Shown here: positions 26,212-34,250 of the stretch, in pieces
Layout: each line of letters starts with the position of its first letter
Position numbering within the stretch: the stretch's first letter is position 1
Origin: Mycolicibacterium moriokaense
GTDB lineage: Bacteria; Actinomycetota; Actinomycetes; Mycobacteriales; Mycobacteriaceae
Assembly (NCBI RefSeq): GCF_003347205.1
Contig: NZ_QQBJ01000034.1
Location: 1 to 42,636 of the forward strand
Direction of reading: 5' to 3'
DNA length: 42,636 nucleotides
Made by a program: the position numbers and the translations under genes
The notes under the pieces: model-generated
Databases searched by the model: none
What the model saw: only the letters and a program-made list of their open reading frames with translations
What the model was told of the DNA's origin: nothing

Positions 26212-27465
26212 GTGTCCGCGAATATGGAGAGCCTCTTCGACGGTCTCACGGTCCTCGAGCTGGGGCACGTGATCGCGGCGCCTTTCGCTGCGTCGTTGAT
26301 CGGCGACTTCGGAGCACAGGTCATCAAGATCGAAGACCCCGGCTCGGGCGACATGTTGCGCGGGTCCGGTCCCACGAAAGACGGAGTGCACCTTTGGTGG
26401 AAGTCCGCGGCCCGGAACAAGTCAAGCGTGGCTATCGATCTGCGCCTCCCCGAGGGGCAAGCGCTGGTGCGCAAAATGGTCGAACGCGCAGACGTGGTGA
26501 TCGAAAACTTCCGTCCGGGAACGCTCGAGCGTTGGGGACTGGGATGGGAGGAACTGCACGCAGCCAACCCGCGGCTGATCATGTTGCGGATTTCTGGGTA
26601 TGGCCAGATCGGCCCGGAGAGTGCAAAGCCGGGATACGGACGGGTCGGGGAGGCTATGAGCGGCGCGGTACACATCACCGGCCACCCTGACCGACCACCG
26701 ACACATTTCGGTTTCTCCCTCGGCGATGTGACGACAGGAATCATGGGTGCATTCGCTGTTGCCGGAGCACTATTCAAACGTGAAGTGATCGGGACTCGCT
26801 TCGATGGGGAATGTATCGATCTGGCTCTCTACGAATCACTGTTTCGTGGTATCGACTGGCAGGTCATCCTCTACGACCAGTTGAACTTTATTGCCGAGCG
26901 TCAGGGCAACCAGTTCCAGGTCAGCCCGTCGCCGGTGTCAGATACTTATCTCAGTTGCGATGGGGTGTGGTACACCGTGGCGACCGGCACCGTCCGGTCA
27001 GTACAGAGCCTGCTCGAACTGCTGGGCGGCACGACTCTGCGCAACGATCCGAAGTACGCGACACAGGAACTGCAGATGTTGCACCGCGAGGAGCTCGGCG
27101 AGATGGTTCGCCAGTGGTTCGCCGAAAACAACTCCGATATTGTCGAAAAGGCCTGCGCGAGCGCGGGTGTCGTGGCTGCGCGGATCTTCACGCCGGCAGA
27201 GATGTTCTCCAGTCCCACGTTCGCGGCTCGCGAGAGCCTGGTCGAGGTCGCTGACCAGGAATTGGGTCCGGTCCGTGTCACCGGGGTGGTGCCGAGGTTG
27301 ACGAACTTTCCCGGATCCGTGCGCAGCACCGGGCCCCGTCTCGGGATCCACGGCCAAGAGGTGCTGACTGAGTGGCTCGGCTTGGCCGACTCGGAGTACG
27401 AGGCGCTGGTATCGAGTGGCGTCGTCGGGGCGGTCGACGTTGACGGAGAGGTTCCCGGGCATTGA
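26212..27465 (+). CDS. CaiB/BaiF-type (family III) CoA transferase
   Basis: A 417-residue family III CoA transferase, expected to move CoA between acyl-CoA and a free acid. The N-terminal GLTVLELGHVIAAPFAASLIG segment (about residues 11-31), VIKIEDP near 38-44, and the catalytic aspartate D172 in SLGDVTTG fit the family. GTG 26212 has AAAGGAG about 5 bases upstream. Its end overlaps the thiolase-like gene. No acyl-CoA ligase is present in the window, so this enzyme may activate the pathway acid. Known relatives act on carnitine, bile acids, oxalate and aryl acids; the substrate here is not known. Confidence 0.92.
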   Translation: MSANMESLFDGLTVLELGHVIAAPFAASLIGDFGAQVIKIEDPGSGDMLRGSGPTKDGVHLWWKSAARNKSSVAIDLRLPEGQALVRKMVERADVVIENFRPGTLERWGLGWEELHAANPRLIMLRISGYGQIGPESAKPGYGRVGEAMSGAVHITGHPDRPPTHFGFSLGDVTTGIMGAFAVAGALFKREVIGTRFDGECIDLALYESLFRGIDWQVILYDQLNFIAERQGNQFQVSPSPVSDTYLSCDGVWYTVATGTVRSVQSLLELLGGTTLRNDPKYATQELQMLHREELGEMVRQWFAENNSDIVEKACASAGVVAARIFTPAEMFSSPTFAARESLVEVADQELGPVRVTGVVPRLTNFPGSVRSTGPRLGIHGQEVLTEWLGLADSEYEALVSSGVVGAVDVDGEVPGH

Positions 27466-28628
27466 CTGCGCTGCGGGACAAGGCTTGCATCGTCGGCGTT
27501 GGTCATACGGTCTACCGTCGTAATGTTACTGAGTCGGCAACGGACCTTGGCCTGCAGCTTGAAGCGGCCCATGCCGCGATCGTGGATGCCGGGCTGTCGG
27601 CTGGCGAGATCGATGGCCTCATCTGCCCGATCAACGGTGGCACGGCCGAAGATTTCATCGCGAATCTTGGCCTGACGAATGTTCGTTACGCGGTGACTTC
27701 CCATACCGGAGGCGCGGCAAGTGTGGCGGGTCTGGCCACTGCGGCGATGGCGGTTTGGTCGGGCGTCGCTCGCCATGTCCTCATTCCCGCGGGCTGGTGT
27801 GGGTACTCAGGTCCGCGTGCCCGCGGGATGGCGTCGAGCGCGGACATGGCGATAGGCAAGGTTGTCCGGGATTATTACGCGCCACAGGGCGCGGTGTCGG
27901 CGGTGCACCAGTATGCGCTCGTGGCCGACCGCTACGTCCGCAGGTATGACGTGCCGCCTGAAGCGATGGGGGCGGTGGCAGTTGCGTTTCGTGCTAACGC
28001 GCAGCTCAACTCGAATGCGGTGATGTGCGGCCGTGAGATGACGATGCAGGACTACCTCGACGCTCCACCGATCAGTTCGCCGTTGTGTTTGTTCGATTGC
28101 AGTTTGGAGACCGACGGCGCAGCGGCGGTGGTGGTATCAGGGGCCGAATGTGCGGCTGACGGCCCGCACCGGCCGGTGTTTGTGATGAGCGTGGCGGAAG
28201 GTCGCCCATTTCCCGTCGATGAATTCGCCAACAGGGCCGATCCATTGGAGATCGGGCTCGCCGAGGCTGCGCCGCGCGCGTTTGCCGACGCCGGAGTCGC
28301 CCCGTCTGATATCGATCTGCTCGAGGTTTACGACAGTTTCACGATCAACGTGTTGCGGCAGATCGAAGCGGCCGGATTCTGCAAGCCGGGCGAAGCAGCG
28401 GATTTCGTGCTCGACGGGTGTATCGCCGCGGACGGCCTGTTGCCGACGAATCTCAATGGCGGTTTGCTCTCCGAAGCGCACGTGCAAGGGATGAACAATC
28501 TGGTTGAGGCGGTGCGGCAACTGCGCGGGGGCTTAGCGGAGAGGCAGGTCCGCAATGCGGAGTTGGCGGTAGTGACCGGTATGGGCGGCGGATGGGGTTC
28601 AGGTGCTCTCGCCATATTGCGTCGGTGA
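27462..28628 (+). CDS. Thiolase-superfamily protein lacking the nucleophilic cysteine (Ltp2/IpfD-like aldolase candidate)
   Basis: A 388-residue thiolase-fold protein of the SCPx/lipid-transfer type, starting at TTG 27462 on the CoA transferase stop. The segment where thiolases carry their nucleophilic cysteine reads HTGGAASVAG (81-90), with no Cys. Later motifs VYDSFTINVL (near 289), EAHVQGMNN (near 339) and GMGGGWGSGA (near 375) are in family positions. Ltp2-type steroid aldolases also lack this cysteine and work in complex with a DUF35 protein, which is exactly what the next gene encodes. I infer a retro-aldol C-C cleavage of a beta-hydroxy acyl-CoA rather than thiolysis. Confidence 0.85.
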   Translation: MTALRDKACIVGVGHTVYRRNVTESATDLGLQLEAAHAAIVDAGLSAGEIDGLICPINGGTAEDFIANLGLTNVRYAVTSHTGGAASVAGLATAAMAVWSGVARHVLIPAGWCGYSGPRARGMASSADMAIGKVVRDYYAPQGAVSAVHQYALVADRYVRRYDVPPEAMGAVAVAFRANAQLNSNAVMCGREMTMQDYLDAPPISSPLCLFDCSLETDGAAAVVVSGAECAADGPHRPVFVMSVAEGRPFPVDEFANRADPLEIGLAEAAPRAFADAGVAPSDIDLLEVYDSFTINVLRQIEAAGFCKPGEAADFVLDGCIAADGLLPTNLNGGLLSEAHVQGMNNLVEAVRQLRGGLAERQVRNAELAVVTGMGGGWGSGALAILRR

Positions 28629-28664
28629 CAGCGTCGTGACCGGCGGGTTCACGAGGGGCCCGAT

Positions 28665-29123
28665 GTGAGGCGAACGGAAACGGATGTCGCAGCACCGCTG
28701 TTGCCATCCCTGGAAGGTCTCACGGCGGAGTTCTATGAGCATTGCCGACGTCAGGAGCTGTCGTTTCAGCAGTGTTCAAGGTGCGGCCGTTGGCGTCACG
28801 TTCCTCGCCTGACGTGTGCTGGCTGCGGCAGTAACTCCTGGTCTTGGCAGAGGTCGTCGGGCAGGGGAGTGGTATTCAGCTACACGGTTATTCACCGCGC
28901 GCTGCATCCCGGTTTCGACGAGGCCGTCCCGTTCGTGTGCGCCGTTGTCGAAATGGATGAGGGTGTGCGGATGGTGGCACGGATAGTGGACCTAGTTGCC
29001 GACCGGACGGCGATGCTGGTTGATGCGGCCGTCGAGGTTGTCTACGTGCACGTCGCCGATGATGTTGTGCTGCCGGCATTTCGGCTGTCCGCCGCGGAAG
29101 TGCGGGGCAATGGCCGCCGCTGA
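28665..29123 (+). CDS. DUF35 OB-fold/zinc-ribbon protein (aldolase or hydratase partner)
   Basis: A 152-residue DUF35 protein. An N-terminal helix (about 20-31) precedes a zinc ribbon with C37, C40, C51 and C54, followed by an OB-fold with VVFSYTVIHRALHPGF near 67-82. DUF35 proteins pair with thiolase-like enzymes: ChsH2 with Ltp2 in steroid side-chain removal, IpfE with IpfD in ibuprofen breakdown. GTG 28665 has GAGGGG at 28653-28658. The gene overlaps the next by 14 bases. Confidence 0.9.
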   Translation: MRRTETDVAAPLLPSLEGLTAEFYEHCRRQELSFQQCSRCGRWRHVPRLTCAGCGSNSWSWQRSSGRGVVFSYTVIHRALHPGFDEAVPFVCAVVEMDEGVRMVARIVDLVADRTAMLVDAAVEVVYVHVADDVVLPAFRLSAAEVRGNGRR

Positions 29124-30156
29124 CGAGTTACGCGATCGTGTCGGTGAGAAGATCCACTTTCGAGGAGCCGACTCGGTGACGCAGAACGACATCCGCCGCA
29201 AACTGGAGGTTTTCACCTTTTCCTGCCCACTGCATGACGACGAGGCGGCAGCGAAGGCGCACGGCTACCTCGGCGTCGTGGCCCCAGTGACGATGACCCC
29301 GCTGTGGGGGCTGCCGCCGTATTGGGCACCCGGACAGCCCAGTCCCTATCTGGTCGACGGGCAGGAGATGACGGGCAACATCACCGACACGCTGGCTCTG
29401 CCGTTCAGCCGATCGGTCAACGTCAGCAGCGAGTGGCAATACCACGCACCGCTGTACTTGGGGGACAGGTTGCAGGGGACTACGACGATCATCTCGGTAG
29501 AGCAGAAGCGCACCCGGGTGGGTACCGGAGTCTTCCTGCAATACGAGTCGGAGTACGTGAAGGTTTCGGGAGAACTGGTGGCGCTCAACCGAAATACCGT
29601 CTTCAACTACGACCCAGACGACGCCTCCAGGCCTGAGCCCGGCACTTCGGCCCGCGCCCAGCAGGGCGACCGAGGTCCCCGCACGCGCTCAGTGGACGAT
29701 GCCGATACCAGTGTCGACTGGAACACGCCACTTCAGTTCGACGACGTTACGGTCGGTGCGCAAGTGCGCGGACCGGCTCTGGCCCTGACCTACCAGCGCA
29801 TTGTGATGAACATTGCCGCGGATCGCATGTTTTCCGGGATACACCACAGCGCCGCGGCCGCTCATGCCGCGGGGCTTGCCGACATCATCTTCAATACTCG
29901 TGGCCTGGAAACTCTTTTCGAGACCGGGCTTCGTCGCTGGATGGGCCTTCGAGGCAGGTTGGTGCATCTGGGTCCGTTCAAGATGAGTGCCTCAGTTCAC
30001 CCGGGCGACGTCGTGCAGGCGCGATGGACGGTGACTGGCAAGCATGCCCAGGCTGGCGCAGAAACCGTAGATCTCGACTTCGGTGTCTTCGCCGGGGATC
30101 GGCAAGCGGTGCAAGGGATTGCCGCCATCGCCCTCGATGGCAAAAAGCAAAGCTGA
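29110..30156 (+). CDS. MaoC-like double-hotdog acyl-CoA hydratase
   Basis: A 348-residue protein with an N-terminal FAS1-like dehydratase hotdog (about 1-150) and a C-terminal MaoC-type hotdog (about 195-348). The catalytic region of the second half contains D238 and H245/H246 within DRMFSGIHH. The aspartate-histidine spacing is longer than in classical R-specific hydratases, and the usual closing HG is absent, so activity may be modified. ATG 29110 is chosen because it overlaps the DUF35 stop. In steroid degradation ChsH1/ChsH2 hydrate an enoyl-CoA before the aldolase cuts; this gene order suggests the same logic. Confidence 0.83.
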   Translation: MAAADELRDRVGEKIHFRGADSVTQNDIRRKLEVFTFSCPLHDDEAAAKAHGYLGVVAPVTMTPLWGLPPYWAPGQPSPYLVDGQEMTGNITDTLALPFSRSVNVSSEWQYHAPLYLGDRLQGTTTIISVEQKRTRVGTGVFLQYESEYVKVSGELVALNRNTVFNYDPDDASRPEPGTSARAQQGDRGPRTRSVDDADTSVDWNTPLQFDDVTVGAQVRGPALALTYQRIVMNIAADRMFSGIHHSAAAAHAAGLADIIFNTRGLETLFETGLRRWMGLRGRLVHLGPFKMSASVHPGDVVQARWTVTGKHAQAGAETVDLDFGVFAGDRQAVQGIAAIALDGKKQS

Positions 30157-30186
30157 TCAGAAGTTTGTAGGACAAGAAGGGTTCCA

Positions 30187-30384
30187 ATGAGTGTCATCAA
30201 GGCGGACGAGGAAGTCTGCCAGGGTTACGCGAACTGTGTCGTCGCAGCGGCCGACATCTTTGACATCGGTGATGCGGGAACCGTTGTCATTCTTGATGAC
30301 ACGGTAGCCGAGAGCGATGAGGCACGGATCGTCACAGCAATTCGCAGTTGCCCCGTCTCGGCTCTACGTCTCGAAATGGTGTGA
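30187..30384 (+). CDS. Small ferredoxin, probable [3Fe-4S]
   Basis: A 65-residue soluble ferredoxin with three cluster cysteines, C11, C17 and C55 (the last in SCP). The position between the first two that is Cys in [4Fe-4S] proteins is Y14. This matches the actinobacterial CxxXxxC...CP class that serves P450s and Rieske oxygenases. It is the only electron-transfer protein in the window and no reductase gene accompanies it. It lies between the CoA module and RHO-4, with AGAAGGG upstream of the ATG. Confidence 0.93.
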   Translation: MSVIKADEEVCQGYANCVVAAADIFDIGDAGTVVILDDTVAESDEARIVTAIRSCPVSALRLEMV

Positions 30385-30509
30385 GCGAGACGGCCGTGAA
30401 CGGCGCAAATACCAGGGGGTCAATGCGTCAATACATGGTGGAGACGAGTCGTTTCCCGAACGTGCTTGCCGCTCAACCGACTTTGGTTTACCTGCGAGGT
30501 ACGACGTGA
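30381..30509 (+). CDS. Possible 42-residue reading frame after the ferredoxin
   Basis: GTG 30381 overlaps the ferredoxin stop (GTGA) and opens a 42-codon frame ending at TGA 30507. The product is not recognised. The coupled start is suggestive, but composition is unremarkable and chance is quite possible. The rest of the 219-base gap up to RHO-4 holds only the ribosome site of that gene. Confidence 0.25.
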   Translation: MSETAVNGANTRGSMRQYMVETSRFPNVLAAQPTLVYLRGTT

Positions 30510-30603
30510 GATCGACGCCTGGCAGACGCGGTGACGGTTTGTGGTGATCTGAATTACGGCTGTCTCGGGGGTGGTTCGGGCATTACAGCAAGGAAAGGTA
30601 GCG

Positions 30604-32019
30604 ATGACGTTAAGAATGATTACTTCAGGCGGTTCGGATCAAACCGCTCGTAGTCTCGTCGATGTCGATCGCGGGGAGATCAGTCGCGAAATCTTCTTCG
30701 ATGCTTCGATTTTCAACCGTGAGTTGGAGTATTTGTTTCCGCGAGCCTGGTTGTTTGTGGGCCATGCCTCGCAGGTGTCTGCGCCGGGCCAGTTCTTCTC
30801 GTCGAGGATGGGTTCGGATCCGGTGCTGTTGACCCGTGACGCTCAAGGTGATGTGAATGTCCTCCTCAACTCGTGCCGACATCGGGGTATGGCGGTGTGT
30901 CGCTATGACGAGGGCCGTACGCTGCAGTTCACCTGCCCCTACCATGGCTGGTCGTACTCGATGGACGGTTCGCTGGTGTCCACTCCAGGGGATTTGCACG
31001 GTGTGCCGCAGCAGGGCATGGCCTACGGCAATGGCCTTGACAAAGCGAGTTGGGGACTTGTCAGGGCTGCCAAGGTGCACAACTTCAAGGGCCTGATCTT
31101 CGCGTGCTGGGACCCCGCCGCCCCGGATTTCGACGAGTATGTCGGCGACTTTCACTATTGGCTGGACAACCTGGCTGATGCTTTCGATGGCACCGAGGGC
31201 GCGACCGAGGTGTTCCGTGGAGTGCAGAAGTGGCGCATCAGATCGAATTGGAAGTTCGTTTCAGAAAACTTTCTGGGCGATACCTATCACGGGGCGACGA
31301 CTCACGCCTCAGTTGAACAGGTGGGTATCGGCCCGGGCGGCAGAAACTCCCGGCGTCACGGTGAACGACAGGATCAGGGTGGTTTCTCGAAGGGCCGAGT
31401 GAAGACGTCGTTTCGTACGGGCCACGGTGCATCGGACAACTTGGCGTATGAGATCGCCTATCCTGAGTTCGCCGAAGAACCGGCCTTGAGTGAGTACTTC
31501 TCCCAGGCCTGGGCACTCCGTAAAGAGCGATTAGAGGCGCAGGGCAGACAGCTCGGTGGTCGTGGCCCAGCGACGATGTTCCCCAATATGTCGTTCTCCG
31601 CCGGTTTTCCGCGGACGATCCTGGTGTCACACCCGATCAGCCCCACCGAAACCGAAGTGTGGCGGTGGTACCTCATCGACAAGAACGCACCCGATGATGT
31701 ACGTGACTGGCTGCGCCGCTATTACATGCGCTACTCGGGTCCTGGAGGGATGACGGAGCAAGACGATATGGAGAACTGGAATTACGCGACGCAGGCCAGC
31801 CAGGGCGTGATAGCCCGGCGCTATCCCTACAACTATCAGCAGGGTCTCGATATGGAAACTCCCAGTGCGCTTGACCAGGCTGTGCATTCTCACCACCCCA
31901 TCGCTGGCGAGGTGAATGCACGCGCCTTTTACCGGCGATGGGCCGAGTTCACCGACAACCTCTCGTGGCCTCAACTGACCGAGCTCGCCAAATCCGACGA
32001 GAGAGCCGCACAGTCGTGA
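30604..32019 (+). CDS. Rieske ring-hydroxylating oxygenase, alpha subunit (RHO-4)
   Basis: A 471-residue Rieske alpha subunit from ATG 30604, chosen for AAGGAAAGG at about 30590-30598. Rieske ligands are C91, H93, C111 and H114. The iron site follows NWK (215-217) with D226, H229 and H234, and TEQDDMENW near 383-391 supplies the third ligand region. It is longer than the others because of an insertion after the iron site (about 240-270) rich in Gly/Arg. The motif order is that of naphthalene/PAH-type dioxygenases. Its beta subunit overlaps the 3-prime end. Confidence 0.94.
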   Translation: MTLRMITSGGSDQTARSLVDVDRGEISREIFFDASIFNRELEYLFPRAWLFVGHASQVSAPGQFFSSRMGSDPVLLTRDAQGDVNVLLNSCRHRGMAVCRYDEGRTLQFTCPYHGWSYSMDGSLVSTPGDLHGVPQQGMAYGNGLDKASWGLVRAAKVHNFKGLIFACWDPAAPDFDEYVGDFHYWLDNLADAFDGTEGATEVFRGVQKWRIRSNWKFVSENFLGDTYHGATTHASVEQVGIGPGGRNSRRHGERQDQGGFSKGRVKTSFRTGHGASDNLAYEIAYPEFAEEPALSEYFSQAWALRKERLEAQGRQLGGRGPATMFPNMSFSAGFPRTILVSHPISPTETEVWRWYLIDKNAPDDVRDWLRRYYMRYSGPGGMTEQDDMENWNYATQASQGVIARRYPYNYQQGLDMETPSALDQAVHSHHPIAGEVNARAFYRRWAEFTDNLSWPQLTELAKSDERAAQS

Positions 32020-32573
32020 GCCGAGCGAGGGGCGATGATATAGCGACGAGGCAGGATGCGGTTGAGAAGTTGCTGCTCCAGGCCGAAATCGCCGATTTCC
32101 TCAATCGGGAAGCCGACCTGCTCGACGAACGGCGTTACTCCGAGTGGCTTGATCTGCTCACCGACGACTACGGGTACTCCGTTCCACTGCGGGCGAACGT
32201 CGCCTACGACGACCTCGCGGAGCTGGAGCAGACTCAGGAAGGTAACGACATCTGCTGGTTCGACGAGACGAAGGAGACCGTCGCTTTGCGGGTGGCGCAG
32301 CTGATGACAGGACTGCACTGGGCCGAAGAACCCGTCTCGCGAGTGTCACACCTGGTCACCAACGTACGCATCGAGGGGATCGACGGCGCGGAAGTCGATG
32401 TGAGTTGCCGGTTCCTAGTGTATCGAAACCGGGTCGCCGATGAGACTGATTTGCTGGTCGGCCGGCGTAAGGACCGGTTGCGCCGCGTCGCTGGTGACTT
32501 ACAACTGTGCCGTCGCCGGCTACTCCTCGACCAATCGGTGTTGCTCGCCAAGAACCTCTCGATCATCTTATGA
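32016..32573 (+). CDS. Ring-hydroxylating oxygenase, beta subunit (partner of RHO-4)
   Basis: A 185-residue NTF2-like beta subunit from GTG 32016, which overlaps the alpha stop; an in-frame upstream extension is rejected. Segments EIADFLNREADLLDERRYSE (about 22-41), WLDLLTDDYGYSVPL, the WFDETKETVALRVAQL region, VSRVSHLVTNVRI near 109-121 and the C-terminal LLAKNLSIIL follow the family pattern. Confidence 0.92.
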   Translation: MSRARGDDIATRQDAVEKLLLQAEIADFLNREADLLDERRYSEWLDLLTDDYGYSVPLRANVAYDDLAELEQTQEGNDICWFDETKETVALRVAQLMTGLHWAEEPVSRVSHLVTNVRIEGIDGAEVDVSCRFLVYRNRVADETDLLVGRRKDRLRRVAGDLQLCRRRLLLDQSVLLAKNLSIIL

Positions 32574-32596
32574 AGCGCGACCCTTTCCTTGAACTC

Positions 32597-32623
32597 TTGA
32601 CCTTCAGTACGCGAAAATATATT
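32597..32623 (+). promoter_or_regulatory. Candidate promoter upstream of the cupin gene
   Basis: An A/T-rich island in the 100-base gap carries TTGACC (32597-32602) and TATATT (32618-32623) with 15-base spacing, or TATTGT at 17 bases. It suggests a new transcription unit starting with the cupin gene. Assigned by eye. Confidence 0.38.
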
Positions 32624-32673
32624 GTTCTCTAAACATAATGCAATAGTGCGCGACCAACGAGGGGGCAGCTGGA

Positions 32674-33117
32674 ATGTCTACTTCGCTCCAACCGAAGCGG
32701 CGTGCCGATGATGTGACCGCCCTGCGAGTGATGACAGAGGAAATGCGCCCGCTTCTCGTCGGCGACGGGTATCAGATGTTCGATGTGCGCGCTCCGCAAT
32801 CATCTGGACCGCCACCGCACCAACACCCTTGGGATGAAAGCTATGTGGTGCTCGAGGGCGAACTGTGGGTGAGCCGCGGCGGCGAAGAAACGACTCTGCA
32901 GGTGGGTGAGGCGATTCGGGTGCCGGCTGGCGTCGTGCACGCCTATCGCGTTCTCTCTGAGGGCGCCCGGTGGCTTACGACCTCGTCTTTCCCGGGGGGC
33001 GCGCTGGATTTCTTCTCAGATGTGGATCAAACCTCGAACGGCCCCGGCGACGTGAAGGCCCTTATTGAGGCGGCCAAGCGAAACAATGTCAAATTCGCCG
33101 ATCCCGCGCTGGGATAG
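32674..33117 (+). CDS. Single-domain cupin protein
   Basis: A 147-residue cupin with metal ligands H49, H51 and E55 in the first motif (HQHPWDE) and H89 in the second (PAGVVHAY). It could be a small dioxygenase, isomerase or decarboxylase, or a ligand-sensing protein; the sequence does not decide. GAGGGGG lies upstream of the ATG. It sits between the RHO-4 pair and a beta-hydroxyacid-dehydrogenase-like gene. Confidence 0.88.
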   Translation: MSTSLQPKRRADDVTALRVMTEEMRPLLVGDGYQMFDVRAPQSSGPPPHQHPWDESYVVLEGELWVSRGGEETTLQVGEAIRVPAGVVHAYRVLSEGARWLTTSSFPGGALDFFSDVDQTSNGPGDVKALIEAAKRNNVKFADPALG

Positions 33118-33203
33118 CCGTCGGTTGAATCACCTGGCCGCAGTTGCCATTTGCCGACTGTGTCGGTAGTCGGTTTACTACCCGACATTCGGGGGTCGGT
33201 GTC

Positions 33204-34097
33204 ATGAGGCGGGTCGGCGTGATCGGTTTAGGCGGTATGGGGTCCGCCCTGGCAGCGTCACTTCTCGCGACGGACCATTCGGTAGTTTGTTTCGACATTC
33301 GGCCCGATGTGTTACGCCCAGTTGTAGAGCTAGGCGCCCAGTCCGCTGGGGACGCGCGTGAGCTGGCCGGCGCATGTGACGTCGTTTTGACGGTCCTGCC
33401 GGGGCCGACTCAGGTGCTGGAGGTGGCGCTCGGGTCGGAGCGAGGTGTGCTGGCCGGCCTTGCCGAAGGGGCCGCCCTGCTGGATATGTCGACGTGTAAC
33501 CCCGAGGTTGCAGCGGTCATCGGGCAGGCCTACGACGCGGTTGGGAGGCGCTTCGTCGATTGCCCCGTTAGCCGAAAGGCGCCGGACCTGACCGTTCTGG
33601 TCGGAGGGCCGCGCGGGGTGCTCGGCCCTGATGCCGATGTCGTCGCCGCCGTGGCCCGCACCTTGGTGTACTGCGGCCAACGAGGTGCGGGTTACGCCAC
33701 CAAGCTCCTCAACCAGCATGTCAAGTACAGTTGGTACCTCGCCTCTGCGGAAGCCCTTTTAATTGCTGAGGCGATGGGGTTGAAGGCCAGCGAGGTTGCC
33801 GAAGCGATCGCGGAGTGCAGCGGGGCGGACTCGGGTCTCACTACGGCAGCAGCGTACTTCCGTCACGACACTGAGTTCGTTCGTAGCCGCGCACCCGCTA
33901 GCACCATCGAAAAAGACTCCGCGCTGGCGGAGAGAATGGCGACGAACGCCGGTATCCGCAGTAGAACGCTTGCGGTCGTCGTCGACTTCTTCCAAAGCGT
34001 TGCGGCCTCGGAGTTTCGCGACCGTGCCTACCCCGAGAGCACAGAACTTCTTAAACGAATCCGGTCGATGCCTCCGAAGTCAACCTCCAGGCCGTGA
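33204..34097 (+). CDS. NAD-binding 3-hydroxyisobutyrate dehydrogenase-like protein
   Basis: A 297-residue member of the beta-hydroxyacid dehydrogenase family. The Rossmann GLGGMG motif is at residues 8-13, and the catalytic lysine is K167 in GYATKLLNQH. The substrate-binding motif, usually PVSGG, reads CPVSRKAPDL near 116-125, so the substrate or even the activity differs from classical HIBADH. ATG 33204 is preferred over an in-frame upstream start at 33144. Its role in the pathway is unclear; reduction of an imine or ketone is also possible in this family. Confidence 0.85.
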   Translation: MRRVGVIGLGGMGSALAASLLATDHSVVCFDIRPDVLRPVVELGAQSAGDARELAGACDVVLTVLPGPTQVLEVALGSERGVLAGLAEGAALLDMSTCNPEVAAVIGQAYDAVGRRFVDCPVSRKAPDLTVLVGGPRGVLGPDADVVAAVARTLVYCGQRGAGYATKLLNQHVKYSWYLASAEALLIAEAMGLKASEVAEAIAECSGADSGLTTAAAYFRHDTEFVRSRAPASTIEKDSALAERMATNAGIRSRTLAVVVDFFQSVAASEFRDRAYPESTELLKRIRSMPPKSTSRP

Positions 34098-34139
34098 CAG
34101 TAAGGCGCTCACGCTGTATAGCTAGCTGAATTGCAAATG

Positions 34140-34199
34140 GCCGAATATCGGCGAACGTAAAGAAAGACCACTAGCCGTTTGCCGGTATGATCATGATCA
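34140..34199 (+). promoter_or_regulatory. Palindromes upstream of the second marR gene
   Basis: GCCGA-ATA-TCGGC (34140-34152) is a perfect inverted repeat, and TGATCATGATCA (34188-34199) is a perfect 12-base palindrome. Both lie in the gap before marR; TTGCAA at 34131-34136 just upstream could be a minus-35. Together they look like an autoregulatory operator region. Confidence 0.4.
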
Positions 34200-34250
34200 A
34201 TATCGCCGGAGATGTCTGCCAAACCGCTGATCAACGTTGCAAGGGACGTC

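Noticed and set aside
30317-30547. 76-codon frame after the ferredoxin
   Set aside because: It overlaps the ferredoxin C-terminus in another frame, has no ribosome site and no motif.
31938-32015. Upstream extension of the RHO-4 beta subunit
   Set aside because: It lies inside the alpha-subunit gene; GTG 32016 on the alpha stop is the usual coupled start.
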